A stretch of DNA of 64,000 nucleotides from Aequitasia sp047973235 (GTDB taxonomy: Bacteria; Bacillota; Clostridia; Lachnospirales; Lachnospiraceae): NCBI GenBank assembly GCA_047973235.1, contig JBKEBP010000029.1, positions 13,289 through 77,288 of the forward strand, in the 5' to 3' direction. The notes under the pieces are model-generated. The model saw nothing but the letters and a program-made list of their open reading frames with translations. It had not been told where the DNA came from and searched no databases. A program made the position numbers and the translations under genes. Every line of letters starts with the position of its first letter. Within the stretch, counting starts at the first letter, position 1. This document shows, piece after piece, positions 18,966-26,783 of the stretch.

Positions 18966-20144
18966 TTATACTATTTTACTCTTTCTGTTTTCTGCAACAA
19001 CATCAAGCGCAATTGCTGCAAGCAGAACCAAACCGCGAACAACATATTGCATAGATACACCAAGATTCAAAATACTCATTCCATTGTCAAGCGCTGCCAT
19101 AATCATAGTACCAACAACTGCTCCCATTACCGTTCCTCGACCACCTGTGATGGCTGTTCCACCAACAACACAACCGGTAATTGCTGTAAATTCGTAACCT
19201 TGACCAGCTGCCGAGGCGGCCTGACCCACACGCCCAACGTATACCAAAGCTGCTGTTGCAACCACCATGGTATGCATTATATATAACTTCAGCGTTTCTC
19301 TAGGTACATTAATACCTGACAGCTTCGCCGCATCAACATTCCCGCCGATTGCATAAATATATCTACCAAATTTCGTGTTACTAATTATGTACGAAATAAT
19401 AAGTGTCAGCACAAATAGAATCAACATACTATAAGAGAATCCTCGGTGATTATAGACGATGGCGGTTATAATACCTAGTACCACCAAAACTCCCACTATT
19501 TGAACTCCTACCTTTTTCCAATTCGTAGCAGCCAATCCTTGTTTGGCATTCTTACGTTCCCTATTAATCATGAAAATGACATAAACCACCGCAACTATCC
19601 CCGCTAAAATCAACGAAGTATCATTTGAATTACCGCTGATGGAAGGTAGATATTTATTTCCTATAGTACTAATAATTCCATCAATCGGTCCAAATGTTTT
19701 TCCTGCACTAATAAGCAATGTAATTCCATTAAATACTAGCTGCGTTGCTAGTGTAACAATAAACGCGGGCAGTTTCATATAACCTACCCAAAAACCGTGC
19801 CATATCCCAATCACTATTGCAAGTATATAAATAATAATCATAATGGCTACTGAACTAAGGCCTTTACTCACTTGTAAAATAGCTGCTATCATACCAAACA
19901 TACCTAATAATCTACCGGCAGATAGGTCTGCATTACATGTGATAATTACCAGACACATTGTAATAGCTATCAATGCACAAGTCGCCCCTTGTAATAAGAT
20001 ATTAGACAAGTTCTGAACTCCCAGGAATAGCCCTTTACTTAACACCTGAAATATAATGGCTACAATCAGCATCTCAACAATTAGGCTATTTTTATAGATA
20101 AGGCCAAAGATATCTATCCGACGTTCCTTTTTTTGTTCACTCAT
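18966..20144 (-). CDS. Sugar ABC importer permease (XylH/GguB type)
   Basis: A 392-residue, very hydrophobic protein with about ten to twelve membrane segments. The central insert (residues ~165-205) and the C-terminal AITGGRGTVMGAVVGT region are typical of the XylH/MmsB/GguB permeases of the ribose-xylose-multiple sugar class. It forms the channel for the binding protein at 21745-22839 and the ATPase at 20141-21667. The ATG overlaps the ATPase stop as ATGA and has GGGAGG ahead. The likely substrate is a pentose or hexose, possibly also a sugar acid. Confidence 0.9.
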   Translation of the reverse strand: MSEQKKERRIDIFGLIYKNSLIVEMLIVAIIFQVLSKGLFLGVQNLSNILLQGATCALIAITMCLVIITCNADLSAGRLLGMFGMIAAILQVSKGLSSVAIMIIIYILAIVIGIWHGFWVGYMKLPAFIVTLATQLVFNGITLLISAGKTFGPIDGIISTIGNKYLPSISGNSNDTSLILAGIVAVVYVIFMINRERKNAKQGLAATNWKKVGVQIVGVLVVLGIITAIVYNHRGFSYSMLILFVLTLIISYIISNTKFGRYIYAIGGNVDAAKLSGINVPRETLKLYIMHTMVVATAALVYVGRVGQAASAAGQGYEFTAITGCVVGGTAITGGRGTVMGAVVGTMIMAALDNGMSILNLGVSMQYVVRGLVLLAAIALDVVAENRKSKIV

Positions 20145-21667
20145 GATTCACTTCCTCCCGTTGCAGCCAACGCAATCTTGTCTTGCGTTAATGATTTACT
20201 TCTATTATCAAACTCTCCACTAATAATTCCCTCACGCATAACATATACTCTGTCACTCATTCCCAATATTTCAGGTAATTCTGATGATATCATAATAACT
20301 GCAATTCCCTGTTCTACCAGTTGGTTCATCAACTTATAGATTTCATTTTTTGCACCAATATCAATTCCTCGCGTTGCCTCATCCAAAATTAGCACTTTTG
20401 GATTTGTTAAAAGGGCCCTTGCAATACAAACTTTCTGCTGATTACCGCCAGATAAATTCTTGACTCTTTGTAAAACTGATGGAGTCTTAATTTGCAACTT
20501 ATCGATCATATCATGAACCAGCTCCAGCTCTTTATCTTTGTTGATAAGCATGTGGTCTGTTATTGAATCAAGACTTGCCAGTGTCGAATTATATGCAATA
20601 TCTGAATTCAGAATCAGACCAAGTCCTTTTCTGTCTTCTGTCAAATAGTAAACACCATTTTTTATCGCTTCTTCTGGTTGTTTAATTAATTTCCTCTCCT
20701 GCCCCTCCAATATCAGTTTTCCGGTAATAGCTTGATCCAAAGCTCCAAAAATACTCATTGCGAGTTCTGTACGTCCTGCACCAACCATACCTGCAACACC
20801 AACGATTTCACCGGCACGGACATTCAAATTAATATTTTTCAACACCCAGCGGCTATTAACAGCATCATACGCTGACCAATCTTTCACTTCCAGAACTACA
20901 TCGCCAATCTTACCTTCTCTTGGTTCAAACCGATTTGTCAGTTCGCGGCCAACCATATTACTTATCAGCGACTCTGTATTAAAGTCTGTTTTCTTCTTTG
21001 ATATAATGGTCTGCCCATCACGCAAGATAGTAACTGTGTCAGCAACATCCATAACTTCATTGAGCTTGTGTGAAATAAATATAATCGTCATACCATTATC
21101 TCTGAATCCCGACATCAGACGCAAAAGATTCTCTGAATCCTTCTCCGGTAATGCTGCAGTAGGCTCATCTAAAACAAGGATTTTGACGTCCTTTTTTAAT
21201 GCTTTTGCGATTTCAACTAGCTGCTGCTGTCCTACACCAAGATTGCCAACTCTTGTTGTCGGGTTAATATCCAATTCCAATTTATGAAGCAGTTCACGGC
21301 TTTTTTTATATTCAGCGTCCCAGTCAATAATGCCACCACGACAAATTTCATCGCTTAAGAAAATATTCTCACAGACGGACATTGTGGAGACAAGTCCCAG
21401 TTCCTGATGAATAATAGCAATACCTGCAGCTTCACTTTCCTTTATACCATTAAACCGATGCTCTTTTTTATCAACTATTAGCTTCCCACTATAATCCGTG
21501 TGTTCTCCACTTAATACTTTCATAAGCGTAGATTTCCCTGCACCATTTTCACCACAGAGAGCATGAATCTCTCCTCGTTTGACATCTAAGCAGACATCAT
21601 CCAATGCTTTTACACCTGGAAATTCTTTAGTTATTTTTTTCATCTGCAAAATCAAGTCTTCCATCAT
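20141..21667 (-). CDS. Sugar ABC importer ATPase with two nucleotide-binding domains
   Basis: 508 residues with two ABC domains, as in XylG, MglA and RbsA. Domain 1 has Walker A GENGAGKST, signature LGVGQQQLVEIAKAL and Walker B ILVLDEPTAAL. Domain 2 (from about 255) has the degenerate Walker A-like GMVGAGRTE, signature LSGGNQQKVCIARAL and LILDEATRGID. The protein sits on the inner face of the membrane and drives import. It is preceded by a stem-loop after the binding-protein gene and overlaps the permease gene by 4 bp. Confidence 0.95.
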   Translation of the reverse strand: MMEDLILQMKKITKEFPGVKALDDVCLDVKRGEIHALCGENGAGKSTLMKVLSGEHTDYSGKLIVDKKEHRFNGIKESEAAGIAIIHQELGLVSTMSVCENIFLSDEICRGGIIDWDAEYKKSRELLHKLELDINPTTRVGNLGVGQQQLVEIAKALKKDVKILVLDEPTAALPEKDSENLLRLMSGFRDNGMTIIFISHKLNEVMDVADTVTILRDGQTIISKKKTDFNTESLISNMVGRELTNRFEPREGKIGDVVLEVKDWSAYDAVNSRWVLKNINLNVRAGEIVGVAGMVGAGRTELAMSIFGALDQAITGKLILEGQERKLIKQPEEAIKNGVYYLTEDRKGLGLILNSDIAYNSTLASLDSITDHMLINKDKELELVHDMIDKLQIKTPSVLQRVKNLSGGNQQKVCIARALLTNPKVLILDEATRGIDIGAKNEIYKLMNQLVEQGIAVIMISSELPEILGMSDRVYVMREGIISGEFDNRSKSLTQDKIALAATGGSES

Positions 21668-21684
21668 ATCTCTCCCTTCATAAT

Positions 21685-21716
21685 AATCATCAGGCAGTAT
21701 AATCCGCCTGATGATT
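21685..21716 (-). terminator. Stem-loop between binding-protein and ABC ATPase genes
   Basis: An 11-bp perfect stem (AATCATCAGGC with GCCTGATGATT) around a 10-base loop lies between the binding-protein stop and the ATPase start. No U-run follows on the minus strand. This is the usual place for an mRNA-stabilising or partially terminating hairpin that raises binding-protein output over membrane components. Confidence 0.6.
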
Positions 21717-21744
21717 GTCCTCTATTTATATGAAAGATATTATT

Positions 21745-22839
21745 CTAATCAGCCACGTTATAAACTTCATCATGTGTATAAATACCGCTGTCAATCATAA
21801 CTTTATCTAGGTTATCTTTTGTTACAACAACCGGTTCAACTGCTGCGAACGGAACTTCACTTCCATCAGAACTTTTAGCTGTCTTTCCGCCATAATCTGC
21901 TTCCGTAAGCTCACCTTTATACAGTTTAATTGCGCACTCAACCACTTTACGAGCTGCTTCTTGTGAATTCTTATACACTGTCGAGTACTGTGTTCCCGCT
22001 GCAATTCTCTGGCATGCTGTCACTTCCGCATCCTGGCCTACTACCAGGATTTTTCCTGTAAGATCTGCTGCTTCTATCGCCTGAGCAACACCACCAGCCA
22101 TTCCATCATTCATTGGAATAATTGCTGATAAATCTTCACCGTATTGTGTAATCCAGTTTTCAGCAAATCCCTGAGCAATTGCTGCGTCCCATAAAGTACT
22201 CCATTGTTCACCAACTTCTTCAATATCACAATCCTTCAAACTATCTTTCATCCCATCCATAAAATCAAACTGAGTCGTTCCACCGGAAGCGTCTCCGCCA
22301 ATATAAGCAACTTTTCCGCTAAGTGGAATTTCGGCGAGCGATTCTGTAATAGCAAGCCCAACTTCATAGTTGTCAAGTCCGCCGCACATGTCTATATAAA
22401 CGTCACCATAACACATTTCGTAATTAACAACTAAAACGCCTGCTTCATGGGCTTCCTGGTATATATTCGCCATACCCTCCAGCTCACTCGGACAACAAAT
22501 TAAAATATCGATTCCCTGTGTAATCATATTTTCGATTTGTCCAATCATTTTCTGCGTATCATTGTCGGATACTTGATAAATCATCTCTACTCCCATTTCT
22601 TTACAAACATCTTCAACAATGTCTAACTCATCAACCCAACGCTGTTCCTGCAGTGTCTTCCATGCAACACCAATTACAATCTCGTCATCATCTGATGATA
22701 CTGTTTCTTCTCCCGTATTCTCTGTTGCCTCATTATTAGCATCTGATGATTCATCAGAACCTGATCCACATGCTGCTAATGAAAGTACCATAACAAATGC
22801 TAACATTACTGCAAAAATCTTGCTTAACTTCCTTTTCAT
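21745..22839 (-). CDS. Sugar-binding lipoprotein (ribose/xylose periplasmic-binding type)
   Basis: 364 residues: lipoprotein signal peptide ending LSLAACGSG, an acidic serine-rich linker, then a family 1 sugar-binding fold with IGQIENMITQGIDILICCP and VAYIGGDASGGTTQ, resembling ChvE/XylF-type proteins. It is the surface receptor of the ABC importer encoded next. It is the first gene of the twelve-gene unit, directly behind a strong promoter, with AGAGGAGG before the ATG. Ligand not deducible. Confidence 0.9.
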   Translation of the reverse strand: MKRKLSKIFAVMLAFVMVLSLAACGSGSDESSDANNEATENTGEETVSSDDDEIVIGVAWKTLQEQRWVDELDIVEDVCKEMGVEMIYQVSDNDTQKMIGQIENMITQGIDILICCPSELEGMANIYQEAHEAGVLVVNYEMCYGDVYIDMCGGLDNYEVGLAITESLAEIPLSGKVAYIGGDASGGTTQFDFMDGMKDSLKDCDIEEVGEQWSTLWDAAIAQGFAENWITQYGEDLSAIIPMNDGMAGGVAQAIEAADLTGKILVVGQDAEVTACQRIAAGTQYSTVYKNSQEAARKVVECAIKLYKGELTEADYGGKTAKSSDGSEVPFAAVEPVVVTKDNLDKVMIDSGIYTHDEVYNVAD

Positions 22840-22875
22840 AAATTACCTCCTCTTAATTGATTTTTAGTTGTTTTT

Positions 22876-22903
22876 ATTATATCTTAATCACAGAAATAGT
22901 CAA
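22876..22903 (-). promoter_or_regulatory. Promoter of the ABC/acid-sugar operon
   Basis: On the minus strand, TTGACT (22903-22898) and TATAAT (22881-22876) are separated by 16 bp, 37 bp ahead of the binding-protein start codon. This is a near-consensus sigma-A promoter. Confidence 0.7.
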
Positions 22904-23081
22904 TTAATATTTTTGTTTTTTTAAAATAAATCGATAATTTCGTACTTTTTGACAAAATTTAGTCGCTTTATTTGTTGACTTTGTATGCTTAGTGGTATTT
23001 TTTTATTCTCCTTCACCCTTACTTTTTCATTTCCAATCTCTATTGTCACTTTAATTCTATTTTTTTATTTATTTGTAAGAT

Positions 23082-23136
23082 ATTTATCTACACAAATATG
23101 ATTTATCTACACCATTTCATCATTTTATAGATAAAT
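23082..23136. promoter_or_regulatory. Repeated ATTTATCTA motif in a 477-bp intergenic region
   Basis: The AT-rich gap 22840-23316 separates the divergent ABC operon and Gfo/Idh gene and holds no coding sequence that I can support. Inside it ATTTATCTACAC occurs at 23082-23093 and 23101-23112 (19 bp apart, same face-like spacing of about two turns), and the inverted form TAGATAAAT occurs at 23128-23136. This is a plausible multi-site operator for a regulator of one or both directions; the regulator is unknown. Confidence 0.4.
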
Positions 23137-23316
23137 CTTTATTATTTATCAATTAATACTATTTAATATCACTTATTTGTCAACCACATAATACCTCTAT
23201 ATATTTGCATCTTACTATTTTTATATTTTATGGTACGATACCCCAAGAAAAAAAAGTCTTCATATAATATAATGAAAGCAATTCAGTTACAAATTATCAT
23301 GTTAGGAGGTTCTTCG

Positions 23317-24447
23317 ATGAACTCAAAAAAGATTAATATTTGTATTATCGGCACCGGCCCTTTCGCACGTCCATTCATTCGTTGTTACCAAAGGCACCCT
23401 TATGTTGGCGATGTCTCCATATGCAGCAGAAATAAGAAACGCTTGGACGAGCGCGCCGATATGCTTAACATCCCTACTTCTCTACGTTTTACCAGTTATG
23501 AACATGTCCTTAAAGACCCTAATATCGACGCCGTTCATATCCTTACTCCAACATTCGAACATGCCAAGCAGGAATTATTGGCATTAAAAGCAGGAAAGCA
23601 TGTGGCAACAGCTGTCTCTATGGGTGAAACACTGGAAGAACTGCAATCCATCGTAAATGAAAAACGTAAATCGGGTAAAACTTTCATGTTAATGGAAACT
23701 TCTGCTTACTCTAGAGATATTCTAAAGGCAAAGAAAATGATTAAAAACGGGGAGTTGGGTAGAATACAGTTTATCAGCGGATCTCATATGCAAAACACAC
23801 ACCTTATTAATCTGGAAGAGCGCTGGAATGGCTATCCGCCAATGTTATACGGCTCTCACGCATGTATTCCACTTTACGCCTTAACTGGAAAACTGGCAGA
23901 ATCAGTCATTTGTCTTGGTTCAGGTGATATCGGAAGCGAGCTTACTCAATATTATGGTTGTAAGGATGCTTATCAAACCTGTCTTGTTACGTTAAGAGAT
24001 AGTGACATAAAAGGAGAGATTCATCGTACTATGTTCCATGCGCTACGTCAAATGAGGGAGCACTTTGATGTATACGGAAGTCTAAAAAGTTATGAGTGGG
24101 AGCAACTACTTGGCGAAGGCGCCGCTATTTTTACAGATAATGCCAGCGCGCATCGTGAGCAGGCAGAAGATATGACCAACCTTTTACCAGACAGCCTTGT
24201 TTATAAAGGGGCTCTTTCACCTGCTTCATCTTGGCATTTTGCAGATGTTGATACTTTAGAGTATGCCCTTCGCTTAGGTCACAATGGCTCTTATCCACAT
24301 CTAATCCATGAATTTATCAGTGCTATCTTCGAAGAGCGCGACTCATATCTTGATGCAGAAGTCGCCGCAAACATTACTGCGATTGGTATATGCGCTGTTG
24401 AATCAGCAAAACAAGATGGAGAAAAAATAAAAATTCCAATTTTTTAA
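23317..24447 (+). CDS. Gfo/Idh/MocA-family oxidoreductase
   Basis: 376 residues from ATG 23317, which follows TTAGGAGG by seven bases; the in-frame stretch back to 23230 has no such site. The Rossmann motif is ICIIGTGPFARPFIR, followed by HILTPTFEHA and a lysine-containing GKHVATA segment, where many relatives have EKP. The C-terminal domain is of the usual alpha/beta type. Likely an NAD(P)-linked sugar or inositol-type dehydrogenase. It stands alone on the plus strand, divergent from the ABC operon and convergent with the SDR gene, with a strong terminator between. Confidence 0.83.
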   Translation: MNSKKINICIIGTGPFARPFIRCYQRHPYVGDVSICSRNKKRLDERADMLNIPTSLRFTSYEHVLKDPNIDAVHILTPTFEHAKQELLALKAGKHVATAVSMGETLEELQSIVNEKRKSGKTFMLMETSAYSRDILKAKKMIKNGELGRIQFISGSHMQNTHLINLEERWNGYPPMLYGSHACIPLYALTGKLAESVICLGSGDIGSELTQYYGCKDAYQTCLVTLRDSDIKGEIHRTMFHALRQMREHFDVYGSLKSYEWEQLLGEGAAIFTDNASAHREQAEDMTNLLPDSLVYKGALSPASSWHFADVDTLEYALRLGHNGSYPHLIHEFISAIFEERDSYLDAEVAANITAIGICAVESAKQDGEKIKIPIF

Positions 24448-24491
24448 TATAACAGGGGGTGCGGAAAAATTTCCACACCCCCTGTTATATT
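24446..24491. terminator. Strong bidirectional terminator
   Basis: A 16-bp perfect stem, AATATAACAGGGGGTG (24446-24461) with its complement at 24476-24491; GGAAA and TTTCC extend it further inside. It begins in the oxidoreductase stop codon and serves both convergent genes. Confidence 0.85.
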
Positions 24492-24518
24492 AGTCGGCAA
24501 GTTCATCGTCCCAAAACT

Positions 24519-25292
24519 CTACTCCATCGCCAAAAATCCTCCATCTACTGGAACCGTCACCCCGCTCATGTAATCCGACGCTCTAGAAGCCAAAAATAAT
24601 ACTACTGAGGCAATATCTTCCGGCTGTCCCCAGCGTCCCATTGCAATACGTCTAAATATTCTCCAACTTGCTTCCTTGTCAGAAAAAAACTCTTCATTCA
24701 TTTTGGTCCAGATATACCCTGGTGCAATTGCATTTACTTGTATACCTTGCCCAGCCCATTCATTTGAAAACGATTTAGTAAGCTGCATTACACCACCCTT
24801 AGATGCCGTGTATGCCGGAACCCGCAACCCTGAAATAAAACTTGTCATTGAAGCGAAATTTATAATTTTCCCACTTTTCTGGGGAAGCATCACCCTCGCC
24901 GCCATTTGCGATAGCTCAAATACCGCATCAAGGTTAATATTCATCACTTTGCGGTATGCTTCATAAGGATAATCAATTGCATCTGCAAGAATCTGTATTC
25001 CTGCATTATTCACAAGTATGTCCAATTGATTGTTCAATACTGATATCGCTTCTTCAAACGCTTTCTTTCGAGTTTGACTATTTGAAAGTTCTCCGACAAC
25101 TGCATGAACTTTTCCCCCAGTTTGCTGCGCTAATTCCCTAGCTGTGTCACCAGTATCCGGATTCATATCTATAATACAAACTTCCGCACCATAATCCGCA
25201 AAATATTTTGCTACCATATATCCCATACCCTTTTGACCACCAGTGATAATTGCTTTCTTTCCCTCCAGGGAAAACAGATTTAATTTATCCAT
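24519..25292 (-). CDS. Short-chain dehydrogenase/reductase (KduD/gluconate dehydrogenase-like)
   Basis: 257 residues from ATG 25292 (GGAG nine bases ahead). Features are the cofactor motif ITGGQKGMGYMVA, NNAG, and the catalytic serine (NFASMTSF) with YTASK, ending in the VDGGF segment. It is near the 2-deoxy-gluconate/gluconate dehydrogenase group, which oxidises or reduces sugar acids at C3 or C5. It is divergent from the FCD regulator, so it is the likely target of that regulator. A role in feeding the keto-deoxy acid pathway is possible but only inferred. Confidence 0.87.
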   Translation of the reverse strand: MDKLNLFSLEGKKAIITGGQKGMGYMVAKYFADYGAEVCIIDMNPDTGDTARELAQQTGGKVHAVVGELSNSQTRKKAFEEAISVLNNQLDILVNNAGIQILADAIDYPYEAYRKVMNINLDAVFELSQMAARVMLPQKSGKIINFASMTSFISGLRVPAYTASKGGVMQLTKSFSNEWAGQGIQVNAIAPGYIWTKMNEEFFSDKEASWRIFRRIAMGRWGQPEDIASVVLFLASRASDYMSGVTVPVDGGFLAME

Positions 25293-25346
25293 AATTACCA
25301 TCTCCTTTATATTAATCAATATATTTATTTTATTTACCTGAATTAA

Positions 25347-25375
25347 TTGACTTTTAACGTATATTGGTTTAATAT
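25347..25375 (+). promoter_or_regulatory. Promoter of the FCD regulator gene
   Basis: TTGACT (25347-25352) and TAATAT (25370-25375) with 17-bp spacing, about 48 bp ahead of the start codon. Confidence 0.55.
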
Positions 25376-25422
25376 ATTCTATAAATACTTAAACAAATAT
25401 TTTATATTGGGAGGAATATATT

Positions 25423-26103
25423 ATGGAAACAATTGTAAGTGAACAAGTCTCTCATGACATTACTAGTTTAATCATCGAATGCATCGAACAGGATAAAAAA
25501 CTTCCTACTGAACAAGAAATGATAAATCAGTTTCAAATCAGCCGTACTGCCTTACGCGAGATACTAAATTCTTATGCTGTAAATGGGATTATCACATCTC
25601 AGCAAGGAAGTGGGCGATACGCACATTATCCGGATTTAGGAATCCAAATCAAGAACGTCTGGTTTCCATTCATCAAGCACAAACCCTCCATGATGCTTGA
25701 TTTCTTTGAAATACGCAAATGTTTGGAAATATCTTCTCTCCCAGTCGTGATGAACAATCTACGTCCAGACGATCTCCTTCAACTACGCAAGCATGCCAAT
25801 GCAATGGTCAAATGTGCGCGAGAAGGTAAAACCTTCGAGAAGCACGACCGTGATTTTCATTGTGCTCTTTTTGCTTGTACCGGAAACCCTTTATTCACAC
25901 AGCTTTTAACGGCCTTTTGGGATGTCTGCGAAAGTGCCTTTACCTGGCCGGAAAACAATGATCTGATGAGTGTTGCGCAGCAGCATGTTGATATCCTGGA
26001 GGCCCTCGCCTGTCAGGATAAGCAAAGGGCTTCCGAACTTTTAGAACAACAATTTATTGAATCACGTAATCAAATTGCCCTTGCTATGGTCAAAATAAAA
26101 TAG
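25423..26103 (+). CDS. GntR-family regulator with FCD ligand domain
   Basis: 226 residues. The N-terminal winged helix (about 5-70) contains LPTEQEMINQFQISRTALRE and a QQGSGRY wing. The FCD domain (about 85-220) has the metal-site pattern, aspartate and histidine in HDRDFHCALF and a histidine in AQQHVDILEAL. FCD regulators usually sense small organic or sugar acids, in keeping with the dehydrogenase gene it diverges from. GGGAGG precedes the start. It ends only 2 bp from the stop of the convergent aldolase gene, with no terminator in between. Confidence 0.88.
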   Translation: METIVSEQVSHDITSLIIECIEQDKKLPTEQEMINQFQISRTALREILNSYAVNGIITSQQGSGRYAHYPDLGIQIKNVWFPFIKHKPSMMLDFFEIRKCLEISSLPVVMNNLRPDDLLQLRKHANAMVKCAREGKTFEKHDRDFHCALFACTGNPLFTQLLTAFWDVCESAFTWPENNDLMSVAQQHVDILEALACQDKQRASELLEQQFIESRNQIALAMVKIK

Positions 26104-26105
26104 CT

Positions 26106-26771
26106 TTATTCAATATTTAAGTCACGTTTAAAGTCGCCCAGTACCTCTTCAATACTCTCTTCATCAGGGATGTCATTTGCATCTCCAATTACAAAATTAG
26201 CAATTGCTGATGTTTTGCAGCAACTTTCTAAGAATTCCATATAATAGTACGCCTGCTTAATATTGTCTCCCCACGACAATGCACCATGGTTCTGTAATAA
26301 GACTACATGATTTCTATTTACATAAGGTCGCACAGAATCCGGCAATTCATCGGTACCTGGCTTTCCATATTTTGCAGTTTGTATCTCCGTTCCAAAAAGC
26401 CCTAACATTTCCGGAAGCATTCTGGTATTGGGCTGCTTACTGCTACATGCATAAGCTGTAGCAAACGGTGCATGTGTATGGAATACTGCCTTAATTTTTT
26501 CATTTTCCTTGAACACCCCATAATGAAGTTTTGCCTCCGAAGAGGGGCTCTTCGTCCCCTCTATCATCACATTTCCTTCCAAATCAGTTTTTATCAGCAT
26601 TTCCTCTGTAAGCGTTCCTTTGCTTTCGCCGGTGGGTGTAACCCACACTTCATTTAATCCCGTGCGACAAGAAATATTCCCTTCATTACCAGCAACCATT
26701 CCTCGCTGATATACAATTTTCCCATATTCGCAAATTAAACTTCTTGCCTCTTCATCACTATAATAATTCAT
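26106..26771 (-). CDS. Class II aldolase (L-fuculose/L-rhamnulose-1-phosphate type)
   Basis: 221 residues, the normal length of FucA. Substrate and catalytic motifs are GNEGNIS, the glutamate of SPSSEAKLH, the zinc pair HTH (AVFHTHAPFAT) and the third zinc ligand in QNHGALSWG. The enzyme should split a ketose 1-phosphate to dihydroxyacetone phosphate and an aldehyde. It is preceded 12 bp away by an aldehyde dehydrogenase and the dehydrogenase-kinase fusion, giving a complete path: polyol to ketose to ketose phosphate to DHAP plus aldehyde to acid (inference). Confidence 0.87.
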   Translation of the reverse strand: MNYYSDEEARSLICEYGKIVYQRGMVAGNEGNISCRTGLNEVWVTPTGESKGTLTEEMLIKTDLEGNVMIEGTKSPSSEAKLHYGVFKENEKIKAVFHTHAPFATAYACSSKQPNTRMLPEMLGLFGTEIQTAKYGKPGTDELPDSVRPYVNRNHVVLLQNHGALSWGDNIKQAYYYMEFLESCCKTSAIANFVIGDANDIPDEESIEEVLGDFKRDLNIE

Positions 26772-26783
26772 CTCATTCCTACT

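Noticed and set aside
18783..19286. Open frame of 167 codons on the plus strand
   Set aside because: It lies opposite the well-supported dehydratase and permease genes, has cysteine/histidine-rich low-complexity translation and no ribosome binding site; antisense shadow.
22840..23316. CRISPR array in the repeat-bearing intergenic region
   Set aside because: Only short 9-12 bp repeats with irregular spacing, no cas genes.
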